Of a stretch of DNA of 64,000 nt, positions 1 to 8,386 are shown one piece after another. How positions within the stretch are numbered: position 1 is the first letter of the stretch; every line of letters starts with the position of its first letter. The notes beneath the pieces were generated by a model, which was not told the DNA's origin, ran no database searches, and saw only the letters and a list, made by a program, of their open reading frames with translations. A program made the translations under genes and the position numbers. This stretch comes from Curtobacterium sp. MCLR17_032 (GTDB lineage: Bacteria; Actinomycetota; Actinomycetes; Actinomycetales; Microbacteriaceae), in NCBI RefSeq assembly GCF_003234795.2, contig NZ_CP126268.1, positions 1,302,001-1,366,000 on the forward strand. The letters run 5' to 3'.

Positions 1-1
1 C

Positions 2-313
2 AGCCTCGGCCTGTTCCGGTCCCGCTCCTTCAGTTGGGACCTGCTGGTCACCGTCTCGGCGCTCGCGATCCCGGTGGGAGTCGCCGTCGCAGCCATCGTC
101 GCCCGTGTCGGCGTGCTCGTCAGGAACCGAGCCGATCTGCACCTCGCGGCACATCCGGTGCGCCGGGCATCGATGGTGGTCGGGGTCCTGGCGTTCGTCG
201 CTGCGTCGGTCGGCGGTCTGCTGCTGACTGCGGGCGGGTGGCAGATGGACCTGATCGGGGCTGTCGTGTGCGCTTGTCTCGCCGGTGGCTGTGCGGCTCT
301 GGTCCTCCGCTGA
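2..313 (+). CDS. C-terminal end of a membrane protein (5' end outside window)
   Basis: The reading frame is open from the first base of the window to TGA at 311-313, so only the last 103 residues are present. It reads SLGLFRSRSFSWDLLVTVSA at the start and shows three hydrophobic stretches (around residues 14-38, 55-73 and 80-102), the last ending almost at the C-terminus. A GTG at 74 would give a shorter 79-residue protein, but the frame continues upstream without a stop, so truncation by the window edge is the better reading. The function is unknown. It is followed 39 bases later by another small membrane protein on the same strand. Confidence 0.6.
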   Translation, partial: SLGLFRSRSFSWDLLVTVSALAIPVGVAVAAIVARVGVLVRNRADLHLAAHPVRRASMVVGVLAFVAASVGGLLLTAGGWQMDLIGAVVCACLAGGCAALVLR

Positions 314-352
314 CCCGAGGCGGACACGACGGTCGTCTGGCATCGTCGAGGG

Positions 353-952
353 ATGCGACCGTCGACGATCCTGCTCGCCACGTTCACCGCCCTCTTCGGC
401 GTGGCGACGATCGTCCTGGCGCTCCTCGTCGGCACCGGGGACATGGAGGTGCTGTTCCAGGTGCTCCGGCTCGGCGGCCTCGTCACGGTCGGGTTCGCGG
501 CCGGTCTCGTCATCACGGTGACGAACCGCCGACGACGGGAGCGCCTGCAGCAGAAGAGTGTCGCCAGTCCGGGTACGTTCTTCGTGAACGCGCACCCCAC
601 GGACACCACCTACGGCGAGCTCGACGCGTGGCGTCCGGCGCTCCGGGTGTTCTTCCCGTGCGACCTCGGCTTCGACCGGAACGGCATCACGGCCTGGCCG
701 GACGAGGGCAGCGGGCCAGCGATCCCGATCGCCACGCGGCAGGAGGTCACCGGCTTCGACGTGTTCGACGAACCGACTCCGCGAGGTGTCGCCTTCCGGT
801 GGGGCATCGCCGTCTCCCTCACCCCGAGGGAGGCCGGCCCGGCGACGGTGCACCTCTGGATGTCCGACGAGCAGCCGCACCAGGACGAGTACGCGATGCG
901 GCGGACGATCATGAAGATCGAGAAGGCCCTCGGCCCGAAGACGACCGCCTGA
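353..952 (+). CDS. Hypothetical membrane-anchored protein
   Basis: 199 residues starting at an ATG preceded by GAGGG. Two hydrophobic segments lie at about residues 7-27 and 35-56, followed by a basic NRRRRER stretch, which suggests a hairpin in the membrane with a cytoplasmic C-terminal domain of about 140 residues. That soluble part has no motif I recognise. It is followed by an 11-bp perfect hairpin that separates it from the convergent MATE gene. Confidence 0.7.
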   Translation: MRPSTILLATFTALFGVATIVLALLVGTGDMEVLFQVLRLGGLVTVGFAAGLVITVTNRRRRERLQQKSVASPGTFFVNAHPTDTTYGELDAWRPALRVFFPCDLGFDRNGITAWPDEGSGPAIPIATRQEVTGFDVFDEPTPRGVAFRWGIAVSLTPREAGPATVHLWMSDEQPHQDEYAMRRTIMKIEKALGPKTTA

Positions 953-1095
953 CGTCCGCGTGCTCGATCGCGCGTGAAGGTCGCGTCGATCCCGTCACGG
1001 ATGCGCGGTCCAGGGACCCGATTGCGTGGCGGACGAAGTCCCCGGGCGGCGCGACCAGACCGGCTCGGCCGGGACGGGCCTCCCGGCAAACCGCA

Positions 1096-1121
1096 GTCGG
1101 CTGCGGCGGACCGCAGCCGAC
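1096..1121. terminator. Bidirectional hairpin between convergent genes
   Basis: GTCGGCTGCGG at 1096-1106 pairs perfectly with CCGCAGCCGAC at 1111-1121 across a 4-base loop. It lies between the end of the 353-952 gene and the end of the MATE gene on the other strand. There is no T-run, as is usual in high-GC actinobacteria. Confidence 0.5.
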
Positions 1122-1167
1122 CACCTGACCACCCGACCACCCGACCACCCGACCACCCGACCACCCA
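1118..1167. repeat. Tandem 8-bp repeat (GACCACCC)
   Basis: Six to seven consecutive copies of GACCACCC or GACCACCT directly follow the hairpin and run up to the stop codon of the MATE gene. It is a simple-sequence tract in noncoding DNA; I see no function. Confidence 0.8.
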
Positions 1168-1170
1168 CAC

Positions 1171-2598
1171 TCACCCCGCCTCGGCGAGCACCGCCTCCGC
1201 CCGCTCCGCGCTGCCGGCGTCCATCCCGCGGTCGATGCGCCCGCGGGCGGCGAGCCAGACGACGACCCCGGCGACGAACACGAGCACCTCGGTGACGGTG
1301 AGCGCCCAGATGATGCCCGCGAGCCCGAACCAGAGGTTCCCGAGCAGGACGATCGGGATGAACAGCACTCCCTGCGCCAGGGACATCGCGATCGCCGGGG
1401 TGGCCAGCCCCGCGGCTTGGAACAGCGAGGTGAACAGCCCGGTGAACCCGTTCACCACCGTGGCGACCAGCTGGGCGACCAGGATCGTCAGCCCGATCGC
1501 CAGCACCGAGTGGTCCGAGGAGAAGACTGTGAAGACCTGCTGTCGGAAGACGAACACGGTGCCGGAGAACAGCAGCACGATCGCCCCGACCGTCAGCGCC
1601 GATGCCCGCAGTGCGGAGCGCAGCCGCTCCCGGTCGCCCTTGCCGTACGCGTAGGCCAGCAGCGGCAGCACACCGATCGTGACGCCCATCACCAGGAACT
1701 CCGGCACCTGGGCGATGCGGACGGCGACGCCCATCGCGGCCAGCGGGTCGTCGCCGTACTGCGCGGCCAGGTTGTTGAGCACCAGGGTCGTGACGATGAG
1801 GAACCCGGCCTGCAGCAGCTCGCTGACGCCGATGCCGAACACCGGCCCGAGGACCGAGCGGCGCAGCGTGAACCAGCGCAGCGACAGGCTGACGTTCTCG
1901 CTGTGCGTCCCGAGCCAGCGCACCCAGTAGACGATGCTGACCAGGTTGGCGAGTCCCACCGCGAGTGCGGCCCCGGCGACGCCCCAGTGCAGCACCAGGA
2001 TGAACAGCACGTCGAACACCAGGTTGCCGATGGTCGACAGGATCAACCCGACCATCGCCTGGCGGGCGGCTCCCTCGGCGCGGACCATCTGCTCCAGGCA
2101 GAACGCCACGGCCAGCACCGGGACGAAGACGAGCATCACGCTGACGTAGGCGCTGGTGGCGGGGACCGCATCGGCGTCGGCCCCGAGCAGCCCGACGAGC
2201 GGCCCGAGGAACAGCAGTCCGAGGCCGCCGAGCACGATGCCCGTCACGACCGAGCCCCACACGGCGAAGGAGGCGACGTGCTTGATCTCGCCGGCCTTCG
2301 TCGGGTCGTGCTCGGAGGCGCCGAGCAGCCGCGACATCAGCGAACTGCCCCCGACGCCGAACACGCCACCGACGGCCATCACCAGGCCGAGCAGCGGAGT
2401 GCCGAACGTGATCGCGGCGAGCAGGGAGGTGTCGTGCTGCGCGCCGATGAACCCCGCGTTGATGACGTTGTACAGGGCGCTGACGACCATCGCGGCGGCC
2501 ATCGGCACGCACAGGTGCACGAGGGCACGGAGGATCGGGGCGGCGGAGAGGTACCAGCGGTTATTCTCCGCTGCGGTGGCGGGTGTGGTGGTCGTCAT
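1171..2598 (-). CDS. MATE-family multidrug/Na+ antiporter
   Basis: 475 residues with about twelve hydrophobic segments. The N-terminal LVHLCVPMAAAMVVSALYNV segment and the internally repeated layout are typical of MATE exporters, which expel cationic or aromatic compounds using a Na+ or H+ gradient. I chose the ATG at 2596-2598 because GGAAGGGA stands 7-14 bases upstream; a longer open frame begins at 2649 but its extra 17 residues (SRRRAIRAARKG) look non-native. The gene lies 182 bases downstream of a MarR regulator on the same strand, an arrangement typical of a drug-responsive regulator-pump unit. The substrate cannot be told from sequence. Confidence 0.9.
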   Translation of the reverse strand: MTTTTPATAAENNRWYLSAAPILRALVHLCVPMAAAMVVSALYNVINAGFIGAQHDTSLLAAITFGTPLLGLVMAVGGVFGVGGSSLMSRLLGASEHDPTKAGEIKHVASFAVWGSVVTGIVLGGLGLLFLGPLVGLLGADADAVPATSAYVSVMLVFVPVLAVAFCLEQMVRAEGAARQAMVGLILSTIGNLVFDVLFILVLHWGVAGAALAVGLANLVSIVYWVRWLGTHSENVSLSLRWFTLRRSVLGPVFGIGVSELLQAGFLIVTTLVLNNLAAQYGDDPLAAMGVAVRIAQVPEFLVMGVTIGVLPLLAYAYGKGDRERLRSALRASALTVGAIVLLFSGTVFVFRQQVFTVFSSDHSVLAIGLTILVAQLVATVVNGFTGLFTSLFQAAGLATPAIAMSLAQGVLFIPIVLLGNLWFGLAGIIWALTVTEVLVFVAGVVVWLAARGRIDRGMDAGSAERAEAVLAEAG

Positions 2599-2780
2599 GG
2601 TGGTTCCCTTCCGGGCAGCACGGATCGCGCGCCGACGGGACGCCGGCACGGCATGGTGGACGGCGCGACAGCAGGGCCGTCACAGCATCACGGGGAGCGC
2701 GTCGGCGGTGCCGTCGCGTGGGCAGGCTCGCGCCCGGCAGGCTCGCGCTTCGGGCGGACGGCCGGGAGGCGCGGGTGCGG

Positions 2781-3218
2781 TTACCGGGTGGGTTCCGGCA
2801 GCTCGGCGGTCACCTTGAGCAGGAGGGCGCGGAGCGTGGCGCGCTCGTCCGGACTGAGCGGGGCGAGCAGGCGGTCGTCGAGGGCGAGCATCGCGTCCTC
2901 GAACCCGGCGATCAGGTCGATGCCGGCGGGGGTGGCGTACACGAGCTTCGTCCGGGCGTTGCCGGCGTCCGCTCGTCGTTCGATGAGGCCCCGTTTCTCG
3001 AGCCCCTGCAGGAGGCTCGACACGCTGGCCGCACTGGTCCGGCTCACCTCGGCGATGTCGCGTTGGATGGCGCCGGGGTTCTGCTGCAGGTAGCCGAGGA
3101 CGAAGCTCTGTTCGTGCGACAGCTCGCGCTCCCGCACCCACTCCTCGGCGGCCTTGCGCTGCGCCCAGCCGATCCAGCGCATGAGCTGGAGGGGCGTGTC
3201 GAAGTGCGGTGCCTGCAT
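2781..3218 (-). CDS. MarR-family transcriptional regulator
   Basis: 145 residues from the ATG at 3216-3218. A central winged helix-turn-helix reads GAIQRDIAEVSRTSAASVSS followed by LLQGLEKRGLIERRAD and the wing, as in MarR repressors that respond to phenolic or drug-like ligands. The frame extends upstream to 3362, but those 48 residues cross the promoter at 3226-3254 and are rejected. It precedes the MATE pump and probably controls it and itself. Confidence 0.88.
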   Translation of the reverse strand: MQAPHFDTPLQLMRWIGWAQRKAAEEWVRERELSHEQSFVLGYLQQNPGAIQRDIAEVSRTSAASVSSLLQGLEKRGLIERRADAGNARTKLVYATPAGIDLIAGFEDAMLALDDRLLAPLSPDERATLRALLLKVTAELPEPTR

Positions 3219-3225
3219 GATGAGG

Positions 3226-3254
3226 ACTCTAAGTGTTCGAGTTCTAACTGTCAA
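3226..3254 (-). promoter_or_regulatory. Promoter of the MarR/MATE unit
   Basis: On the minus strand TTGACA (3254-3249) is followed after exactly 17 bases by TAGAGT (3231-3226), an almost consensus housekeeping promoter 8 bases before the MarR start codon. The AT-rich spacer contains GAAC-TC-GAAC and is a plausible binding site for the regulator itself. Confidence 0.6.
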
Positions 3255-3279
3255 CAGGAGAGTGGGGTCAGGCCTTCGC

Positions 3280-4005
3280 TCAGTGCCGGACCGGGTCACT
3301 CCACTCGGGGAACGGCTCGCTGACGCCGGGTTTCGATGCGTCCGGGAACGTCGCCGGGTCACGCACCGAGGTCGCCCTGACGAGTGCCTTGGTGTCGTTC
3401 GTCCAGAACGCCTCGCTGTGGACGCCGATCGAGGACTGGCCGTTCGGTCGGACCGACCAGGTCACCCACCACCCGTCGCCGGTGTCCGCTCTCACCTCGA
3501 GATCCGTACCGACCTTCGCGCTGCCCGAACGCCATCCCTTGTCGTCGAAGTACCGCTGCATGGGCTCCAGGTCGGCAGCGGCATCGGATGCTCCGTCCCG
3601 CTCGATGATCCGCGCTGCGCGGAAGAAGTACGAGTTCCCTGTTGTGGCCCCGTCCGGCGCCTCTCCGAATGCGTTGCCGCCGGCTGCCAGCGGGCGGACG
3701 TCCCCGCCGTTCCACAACCAGGTGCCGTCGGAGATCTGCCTCTGGGCCTCCGCCAGCAGGGCCTGCCCCTGCTCGTACCGCTTGCCCGCCAGGCGGAACT
3801 CGTCCTGCAGTGACAACTCCGCAACCTGCTCCCGGGTCATCCCCGCGGCGTCCGGAGCATCTGCTGCCGTCGAGCATCCGGTCATCGCGAGTGCCAGCGC
3901 CGCGAGAGCCACCGCCACGGATCCGCGCAGCCAGCGCGCAGTGCGTGCCCGAGTCGGTACCGCGAGCGATGCGTCGGTCGCCCCGTCGTCGGATGCCGAC
4001 GTCAT
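3280..4005 (-). CDS. Putative lipoprotein of unknown function
   Basis: 241 residues from ATG 4003-4005. A basic N-terminus (ARTARWLRG) leads into a hydrophobic stretch and a lipobox-like AMTGC near residue 44, so the protein is probably lipid-anchored outside the membrane. The mature part begins with a helical region (REQVAELSLQDEFRLAGKRY) and ends in a compact domain with several tryptophans. I do not recognise the family. A GTG 21 bases upstream is an alternative start. It is divergent from the SMP-30 gene and lies 61 bases upstream of the MarR gene. Confidence 0.65.
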   Translation of the reverse strand: MTSASDDGATDASLAVPTRARTARWLRGSVAVALAALALAMTGCSTAADAPDAAGMTREQVAELSLQDEFRLAGKRYEQGQALLAEAQRQISDGTWLWNGGDVRPLAAGGNAFGEAPDGATTGNSYFFRAARIIERDGASDAAADLEPMQRYFDDKGWRSGSAKVGTDLEVRADTGDGWWVTWSVRPNGQSSIGVHSEAFWTNDTKALVRATSVRDPATFPDASKPGVSEPFPEWSDPVRH

Positions 4006-4097
4006 GCACACCACCCCCGTGTGAACTGCGATCAGATGCCCGAAGGTACACGAGCCGCGCCCGCGGGCTCCAGACGAACCGCTGCGCCTCACCTGGC

Positions 4098-4979
4098 ATG
4101 CTGGGCCTCGTGCACATCACCCTGGACTCTGCGACCGACGTCGTCACCGGCATCCGCTTCCCCGAGGGCAACCGCTGGCACGAGGGCCGGCTCTGGTACT
4201 CGGACATGCACACCGGTCAGGTGTTCTCGATCGACCCGGACGGCGGCACGGACGCCGTCCCGCGGCTCGAGGCCACGGTCCCCGGGCAGTCCTCCGGCCT
4301 CGGCTGGTTGCCCGACGGTCGTCTGATCGTCAGCTCGATGGAGTCCCGCACGGTCGTGGCCGTCGAGGCCGACGGCACCACGAGCGTGTTCGCGGACCTG
4401 TCCACGGTCGAGTCGTCGCTCGTCAACGACCTGGTGGTCGACCCGGTGACCGGCCGGACCTACATCGGTGCGTTCGGCTACGACCTCTACGCCGGCGAGG
4501 AGCTGCGCCCCGGCCCGCTCTACGTCATCGAGCCGGACGGCTCGTTCCGCCTGGCGGCCGAGGGCCTGGTCTTCCCGAACAGCGCCAACGTCCTGCCCGG
4601 CACCCGCACCCTGGTGGTCAGTGAGACCTGGGGCGGGAAGCTGACCGCGTTCGACATCGAGCCCGACGGCTCCCTGGCCGGGCGCCGCGAGTGGGCCGCG
4701 CTGCCCGAGGGCGTCACCCCGGACGGCAGCACGATCGACGCCGAGGGGGCGATCTGGGTGTGCTCGGTGGACACGGGGGAGTTCCTCCGTGTCGTCGAGG
4801 GCGGCGAGGTCACCGACCGCATCGACGCTCCCGGTCGGTGTGCGATCGACTGCGCCCTGGGTGGTCCGGACGGTCGGACGCTGTACCTGGCGACGGCGGA
4901 CAGCTACGACCCGGCGACGACCGCCCGGACGCATGCCGGGCGCATCAGCGCGGTGCGTGTTCCGGTGCCCGGCCACTAG
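4098..4979 (+). CDS. SMP-30/gluconolactonase-family protein
   Basis: 293 residues. The opening GIRFPEGNRWHEGRLWYSDM and repeated blades (GWLPDGRLIVSS, NDLVVDPVTGRTYIG, FPNSANVLPG) are those of the six-bladed SMP-30/gluconolaconase beta-propeller; the metal-binding Glu near the start (FPEG) and Asn in the ND/NS blades are present. Family members hydrolyse sugar lactones in aldose oxidation. The ATG at 4098 is taken as start; GTG at 4110 would be almost equal. It sits directly upstream of the arabinofuranosidase, so a role in pentose oxidation is possible but not shown. Confidence 0.8.
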   Translation: MLGLVHITLDSATDVVTGIRFPEGNRWHEGRLWYSDMHTGQVFSIDPDGGTDAVPRLEATVPGQSSGLGWLPDGRLIVSSMESRTVVAVEADGTTSVFADLSTVESSLVNDLVVDPVTGRTYIGAFGYDLYAGEELRPGPLYVIEPDGSFRLAAEGLVFPNSANVLPGTRTLVVSETWGGKLTAFDIEPDGSLAGRREWAALPEGVTPDGSTIDAEGAIWVCSVDTGEFLRVVEGGEVTDRIDAPGRCAIDCALGGPDGRTLYLATADSYDPATTARTHAGRISAVRVPVPGH

Positions 4980-4985
4980 TCGCAC

Positions 4986-5034
4986 TCGACCCCCAGCGTC
5001 CTCCGGCGTACGATGGTGCCGGTTAATCGTTTAA
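4986..5034 (+). promoter_or_regulatory. abfB promoter with LacI-type operator
   Basis: TCGACC (4986-4991), 17 bases, TACGAT (5009-5014) form a plausible promoter. Just downstream, at the expected transcription start, is TTAATCGTTTAA (5023-5034), one mismatch from the palindrome TTAATCGATTAA that also flanks the lacI gene promoter at 7.1 kb. This placement fits repression by that LacI protein. Confidence 0.5.
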
Positions 5035-5084
5035 GCAGCGGTCAGCCATCCACCGAACAACGACGCTCGGAAGGAACCACCACC

Positions 5085-6971
5085 ATGCACACCAGGCCCA
5101 TCTCCAGGAGGCGGCGCACGGTCGCCGCCGTCCTCGGGGCACTCGCCCTCATCACCGGGAGCCTCGTCTCCGCCACGGTGGGAGCCGGCAGCGCTGCCGC
5201 CGCCACCAACGGTCCATGCGACACCTACTCCGGCGCGGGCACCTCGTGTGTCGCCGCCTACAGCTCGACACGAGCGCTGTACGCGTCCTACAACGGCCCG
5301 CTCTACCAGGTGCAGCGCGCCTCCGACGGCGCCACCACGAACGTCGGCCTGCTCGCCGCGGGCGGGTACGCCAACGCCGCGACCCAGGACACGTTCTGCT
5401 CCGGCACCTCCTGCACGATCCCGAAGATCTACGACCAGTCGCCGAACCACAACGACCTCACCGTCGCCGGCGCCGGGGACGCCGGCCCCGCCAACCACGC
5501 GGCCGACGCGGCAGCGCTGCCGATCACGGTCGCCGGGCACAAGGCCTACGGCGTCTTCATGCCACAGCAGGTCGCCTACCGGATCCCGAGCACGATCGCC
5601 AAGGGCACCGCACGCGGAGCCAGTCCCGAGTCGATGTACGAGGTGGCGAGCGGCACGAACGTCAACCACGGCTGTTGCTCCGACTTCGGCAACGTCGAGA
5701 CCCAGTCGAAGGACACCGGTAAGGGGCACATGGACGCCCTGAACCTGTCGATGCTCAACGGCAAGGGCAGTGCCGGCCGCGGCCCCTGGGTACAGGCGGA
5801 CCTGGAGAACGGTGTCTACGAGGGCAAGACCGCGATCAACACCGTGAACACGGGCAACAGCTCGAAGTTCGTCACCGCGCTGCTGAAGAACGACGGCGTC
5901 GCGGCCTTCGCGCTCAAGGGCGGGAACGCGCAGTCCGGCGCCCTGTCGAAGTGGTACGAGGGTGCCCTGCCCACGGACAAGGACGGCGACGGTCAGGGCT
6001 ACACGCCGATGAAGCTCGAGGGCTCGATCGTCCTCGGCGCCGGCGGTGACAACTCGAACCGCGGCACGCAGTCCTTCTTCGAGGGCGTCATGACGACCGG
6101 GTACTCGACCGATGCGGCCGACTCCGCCGTGCAGGCGAACATCGTGGCGCAGAACTACCAGGGTGTCTCCACCGGCGGCGGACCGGGCGCAGCGATCACC
6201 GCGCCCGGCGGCAAGTGCGTCGACGTCGCCGGCGACGACGTCGGCGGCAACGGAGCCGTCGTGCAGCTGTACGACTGCCAGGCGCTCGCCGCGGACCAGC
6301 ACTGGCTGGGCAGCGTCTACGGCACGCACACGCTGAGCACGCTCGGGCGCTGTCTGGACGCGAACGGCAACGGCACGGCGAACGGCACCCACGTCGAGCT
6401 CTACGACTGCAACGGGGTCGGCGGTCAGCAGTGGATCGTGCAGCCGGACGGGTCGATCAAGAACCCGCAGTCCGGTCGCTGCCTGGACGTCCCGTCGGGC
6501 AACACCGCGAACACGACGGCTCTGCAGCTCTACGACTGCAACGGCAACGCGGCTCAGAAGTTCGTGGCGGCGGTGCCGATCGGCACCATCGGCGGCAAGT
6601 GTGTCGACGTCGCCGGCAACGACCTGCAGCAGAACGGCCAGCAGGTGCAGGTGTTCGACTGCCAGACCCTGCTGACCGACGAGCAGACCACCGACCAGCA
6701 GTGGGCGTACAACGCGGGCGACCAAACCATCCGCACGCTCGGTCGGTGCCTGGACCTGGACGGCAACGCCACCGCGAACGGCACGCACCTCGAGCTGTAC
6801 ACGTGCAACGGCGTCGGTGGGCAGCAGTGGGTCCCGCAGGCGAACGGCTCGGTGCTCAACCCGCAGTCGGGCCGGTGCCTCGACGTCCCGTCGGGCAACA
6901 CCGCGAACGGCACCGCCCTGCAGCTCTACGACTGCAACGGCGCGGCTCCGCAGGTGTTCCGGCTGAACTGA
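5085..6971 (+). CDS. abfB: Secreted GH54 alpha-L-arabinofuranosidase B with two ricin-type (CBM13) domains
   Basis: 628 residues with a Sec-type signal peptide (RRRR, then a hydrophobic core, cleavage near residue 40, AAAAT). Residues about 42-365 match the AbfB catalytic domain: PCDTYSGAGTSCVAAYSSTR, IYDQSPNHNDL and a vicinal Cys pair, HGCCSDFGN (Cys197-198). Two beta-trefoil carbohydrate-binding domains follow (about 375-500 and 503-628), each with three QxW/QxF repeats. It should release arabinose from arabinan or arabinoxylan outside the cell. The ATG at 5085 has GGAAGGA 8 bases upstream. One oddity: the stretch that I recall as GHMEAIYFG, with the nucleophile Glu in fungal enzymes, reads GHMDALNLS here (Asp217). 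Confidence 0.88.
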   Translation: MHTRPISRRRRTVAAVLGALALITGSLVSATVGAGSAAAATNGPCDTYSGAGTSCVAAYSSTRALYASYNGPLYQVQRASDGATTNVGLLAAGGYANAATQDTFCSGTSCTIPKIYDQSPNHNDLTVAGAGDAGPANHAADAAALPITVAGHKAYGVFMPQQVAYRIPSTIAKGTARGASPESMYEVASGTNVNHGCCSDFGNVETQSKDTGKGHMDALNLSMLNGKGSAGRGPWVQADLENGVYEGKTAINTVNTGNSSKFVTALLKNDGVAAFALKGGNAQSGALSKWYEGALPTDKDGDGQGYTPMKLEGSIVLGAGGDNSNRGTQSFFEGVMTTGYSTDAADSAVQANIVAQNYQGVSTGGGPGAAITAPGGKCVDVAGDDVGGNGAVVQLYDCQALAADQHWLGSVYGTHTLSTLGRCLDANGNGTANGTHVELYDCNGVGGQQWIVQPDGSIKNPQSGRCLDVPSGNTANTTALQLYDCNGNAAQKFVAAVPIGTIGGKCVDVAGNDLQQNGQQVQVFDCQTLLTDEQTTDQQWAYNAGDQTIRTLGRCLDLDGNATANGTHLELYTCNGVGGQQWVPQANGSVLNPQSGRCLDVPSGNTANGTALQLYDCNGAAPQVFRLN

Positions 6972-6995
6972 CCGGCACCAGTCGCGGGGGACCGC

Positions 6996-7038
6996 GGACG
7001 GGAGGCTCGGTGCCGGACCGGCACCGAGCCTCCTGTCC
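6996..7038. terminator. Inverted repeat terminator with GACGGGAGGC core
   Basis: GGACGGGAGGCTCGGTGCCGG (left arm starts 6996) pairs with CCGGCACCGAGCCTCCTGTCC ending 7038, with one mismatch and a single-base loop. It begins 25 bases after the abfB stop. It is one of six copies of this element in the window. Confidence 0.75.
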
Positions 7039-7097
7039 GTCACGCCCACCGGTCCGCCGGGTCGGCGCGACCGACATCGCAGAAACCGTGAAAGGGC

Positions 7098-7148
7098 TTG
7101 CTTCATCGATTAAGCAGGTGCAGGATGACCGGAGAGTTAATCGATAAA
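7098..7148 (+). promoter_or_regulatory. lacI promoter with two LacI-type operators
   Basis: TTGCTT (7098-7103), 17 bases, CAGGAT (7121-7126) form a plausible promoter. TTCATCGATTAA (7102-7113) overlaps the -35 region and TTAATCGATAAA (7137-7148) lies just past the start of transcription, 35 bases further on. Both are one mismatch from TTAATCGATTAA and match the site before abfB, indicating autoregulation. Confidence 0.55.
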
Positions 7149-7190
7149 GCGCGTCGGCTCCGGCCACGCTCACGACGAGGAGGCGACACC

Positions 7191-8246
7191 ATGCCGAAGT
7201 CCGTCACCCTGAAGGACGTCGCCGCCAAGGTCGGCGTCACCTCCGCCGCCGCGAGCATGGCGCTCTCCGGCCACGAACGGATCAGCGAGAAGACCCGCGC
7301 CGCGGTCAAGCAGGCCGCCGAGGACCTGGGCTACGTCCCGAGCTCCGCCGGCCGAGCCCTCCGCAGCCAGCGTGCCGACGCCGTCGCCCTGGTCGTCCCG
7401 AACTCGTCCGCGCACGTCTTCGGCCACCTGTACTTCATGCACGTCCTGACCGGCATGTCCACGGCCGCGAACGCCCACGATGCCCAGGTCATCGTCTCGA
7501 CCAACGCGGACACCTCGAACGGCGGCGTCGCCTACGAGCGGGTCATGCGATCCCGGACCGCCGACGGCGCGATCGTCACCAGCGCCGCGATCGACGACCA
7601 CCACGTCGAGGCACTCGTGGCGAGCGGCCTGCCAGTCGTCCTCATCGGCAACTACCCGCACCTCGCCGACGCGGTGAGCGTCGGGATCGACGACGTCTCG
7701 GCGACCGAGCAGCTCGTCGAGCACCTCGTGACCGAGCACGGTCGGCGCCGACTGCTGCACGTGTCGGGGACGCTCGACCACCAGACCGGCATCGACCGGC
7801 GCGACGGCTTCCTCCGCGCCGCCGAGGAGCACGGCCTGACCGACGTCGCCGTGATCGAGGGCGACCTGGCCGAACAGTCCGGCGCGGCCGCCGTCGAGCA
7901 GGTGCTCCGGCAGCGGACCGGCGACGAGCGGTTCCCGTTCGACGGCATCGTCTTCGCCAACGACGACATGGCCGTCGGTGGCCTCGCCGTGCTCCGACGG
8001 GCTGGCATCGACGTGCCGGGCGAGGTCGCGGTGGTCGGGTTCGACGACTTCGGGTTCGCCCGCGTCACCACCCCGGGCATCACCACGATCCGGGTCCCGG
8101 CCGAGGAGATGGGGCGGATCGCCACCGAGCGGCTCTTCGACCTCGTCGACCGGCGCCCGGGCGGCCACGCGCACACCGAGCTCGGCGTCGAGGTGGTCCT
8201 CCGCGGCTCGTGCGGCTGCGACCCCGACCACACCGACCCCCACTGA
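7191..8246 (+). CDS. LacI-family transcriptional regulator of the arabinoside island
   Basis: 351 residues from ATG 7191, with GAGGAGGCG 7 bases upstream. The N-terminal helix-turn-helix (VTLKDVAAKVGVTSAAASMA, residues 4-24) and hinge (GYVPSSAGRALRSQR) are followed by the periplasmic-binding-like sugar domain with IVFANDDMAVGG and VVGFDDFGFARVTTPGITT. It heads the ABC importer genes and is preceded by two copies of its presumed operator, a third being before abfB. A longer frame from 7098 would include the operators and is rejected. The inducer is probably an arabinose-containing sugar; this is inferred from neighbours. Confidence 0.9.
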   Translation: MPKSVTLKDVAAKVGVTSAAASMALSGHERISEKTRAAVKQAAEDLGYVPSSAGRALRSQRADAVALVVPNSSAHVFGHLYFMHVLTGMSTAANAHDAQVIVSTNADTSNGGVAYERVMRSRTADGAIVTSAAIDDHHVEALVASGLPVVLIGNYPHLADAVSVGIDDVSATEQLVEHLVTEHGRRRLLHVSGTLDHQTGIDRRDGFLRAAEEHGLTDVAVIEGDLAEQSGAAAVEQVLRQRTGDERFPFDGIVFANDDMAVGGLAVLRRAGIDVPGEVAVVGFDDFGFARVTTPGITTIRVPAEEMGRIATERLFDLVDRRPGGHAHTELGVEVVLRGSCGCDPDHTDPH

Positions 8247-8254
8247 CCAGAACG

Positions 8255-8352
8255 ACACCGAACACCGAACACCGAACACCGAACACCGAACACCCGCAGC
8301 ACGACCCACCCGCACGGCCCTGCACCACCGCACCACCGCACCACCGCACCAC
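8255..8352. repeat. Two simple tandem repeats between lacI and the ABC importer
   Basis: A 7-bp unit GAACACC is repeated five to six times (8255-8294), then an 8-bp unit CACCGCAC/ACCACCGC about four times (8322-8352). Neither is coding. The tract separates the regulator from the substrate-binding protein by 140 bases. No LacI operator is seen inside it. Confidence 0.75.
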
Positions 8353-8386
8353 CCACAGCACCCGCAACGCAAAGGAGCGTTCCCCG

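Noticed and set aside
5031..7106. A 691-residue minus-strand frame opposite abfB
   Set aside because: It mirrors the GH54/CBM13 codons, shows Val/Arg/Gly bias only and no domain.
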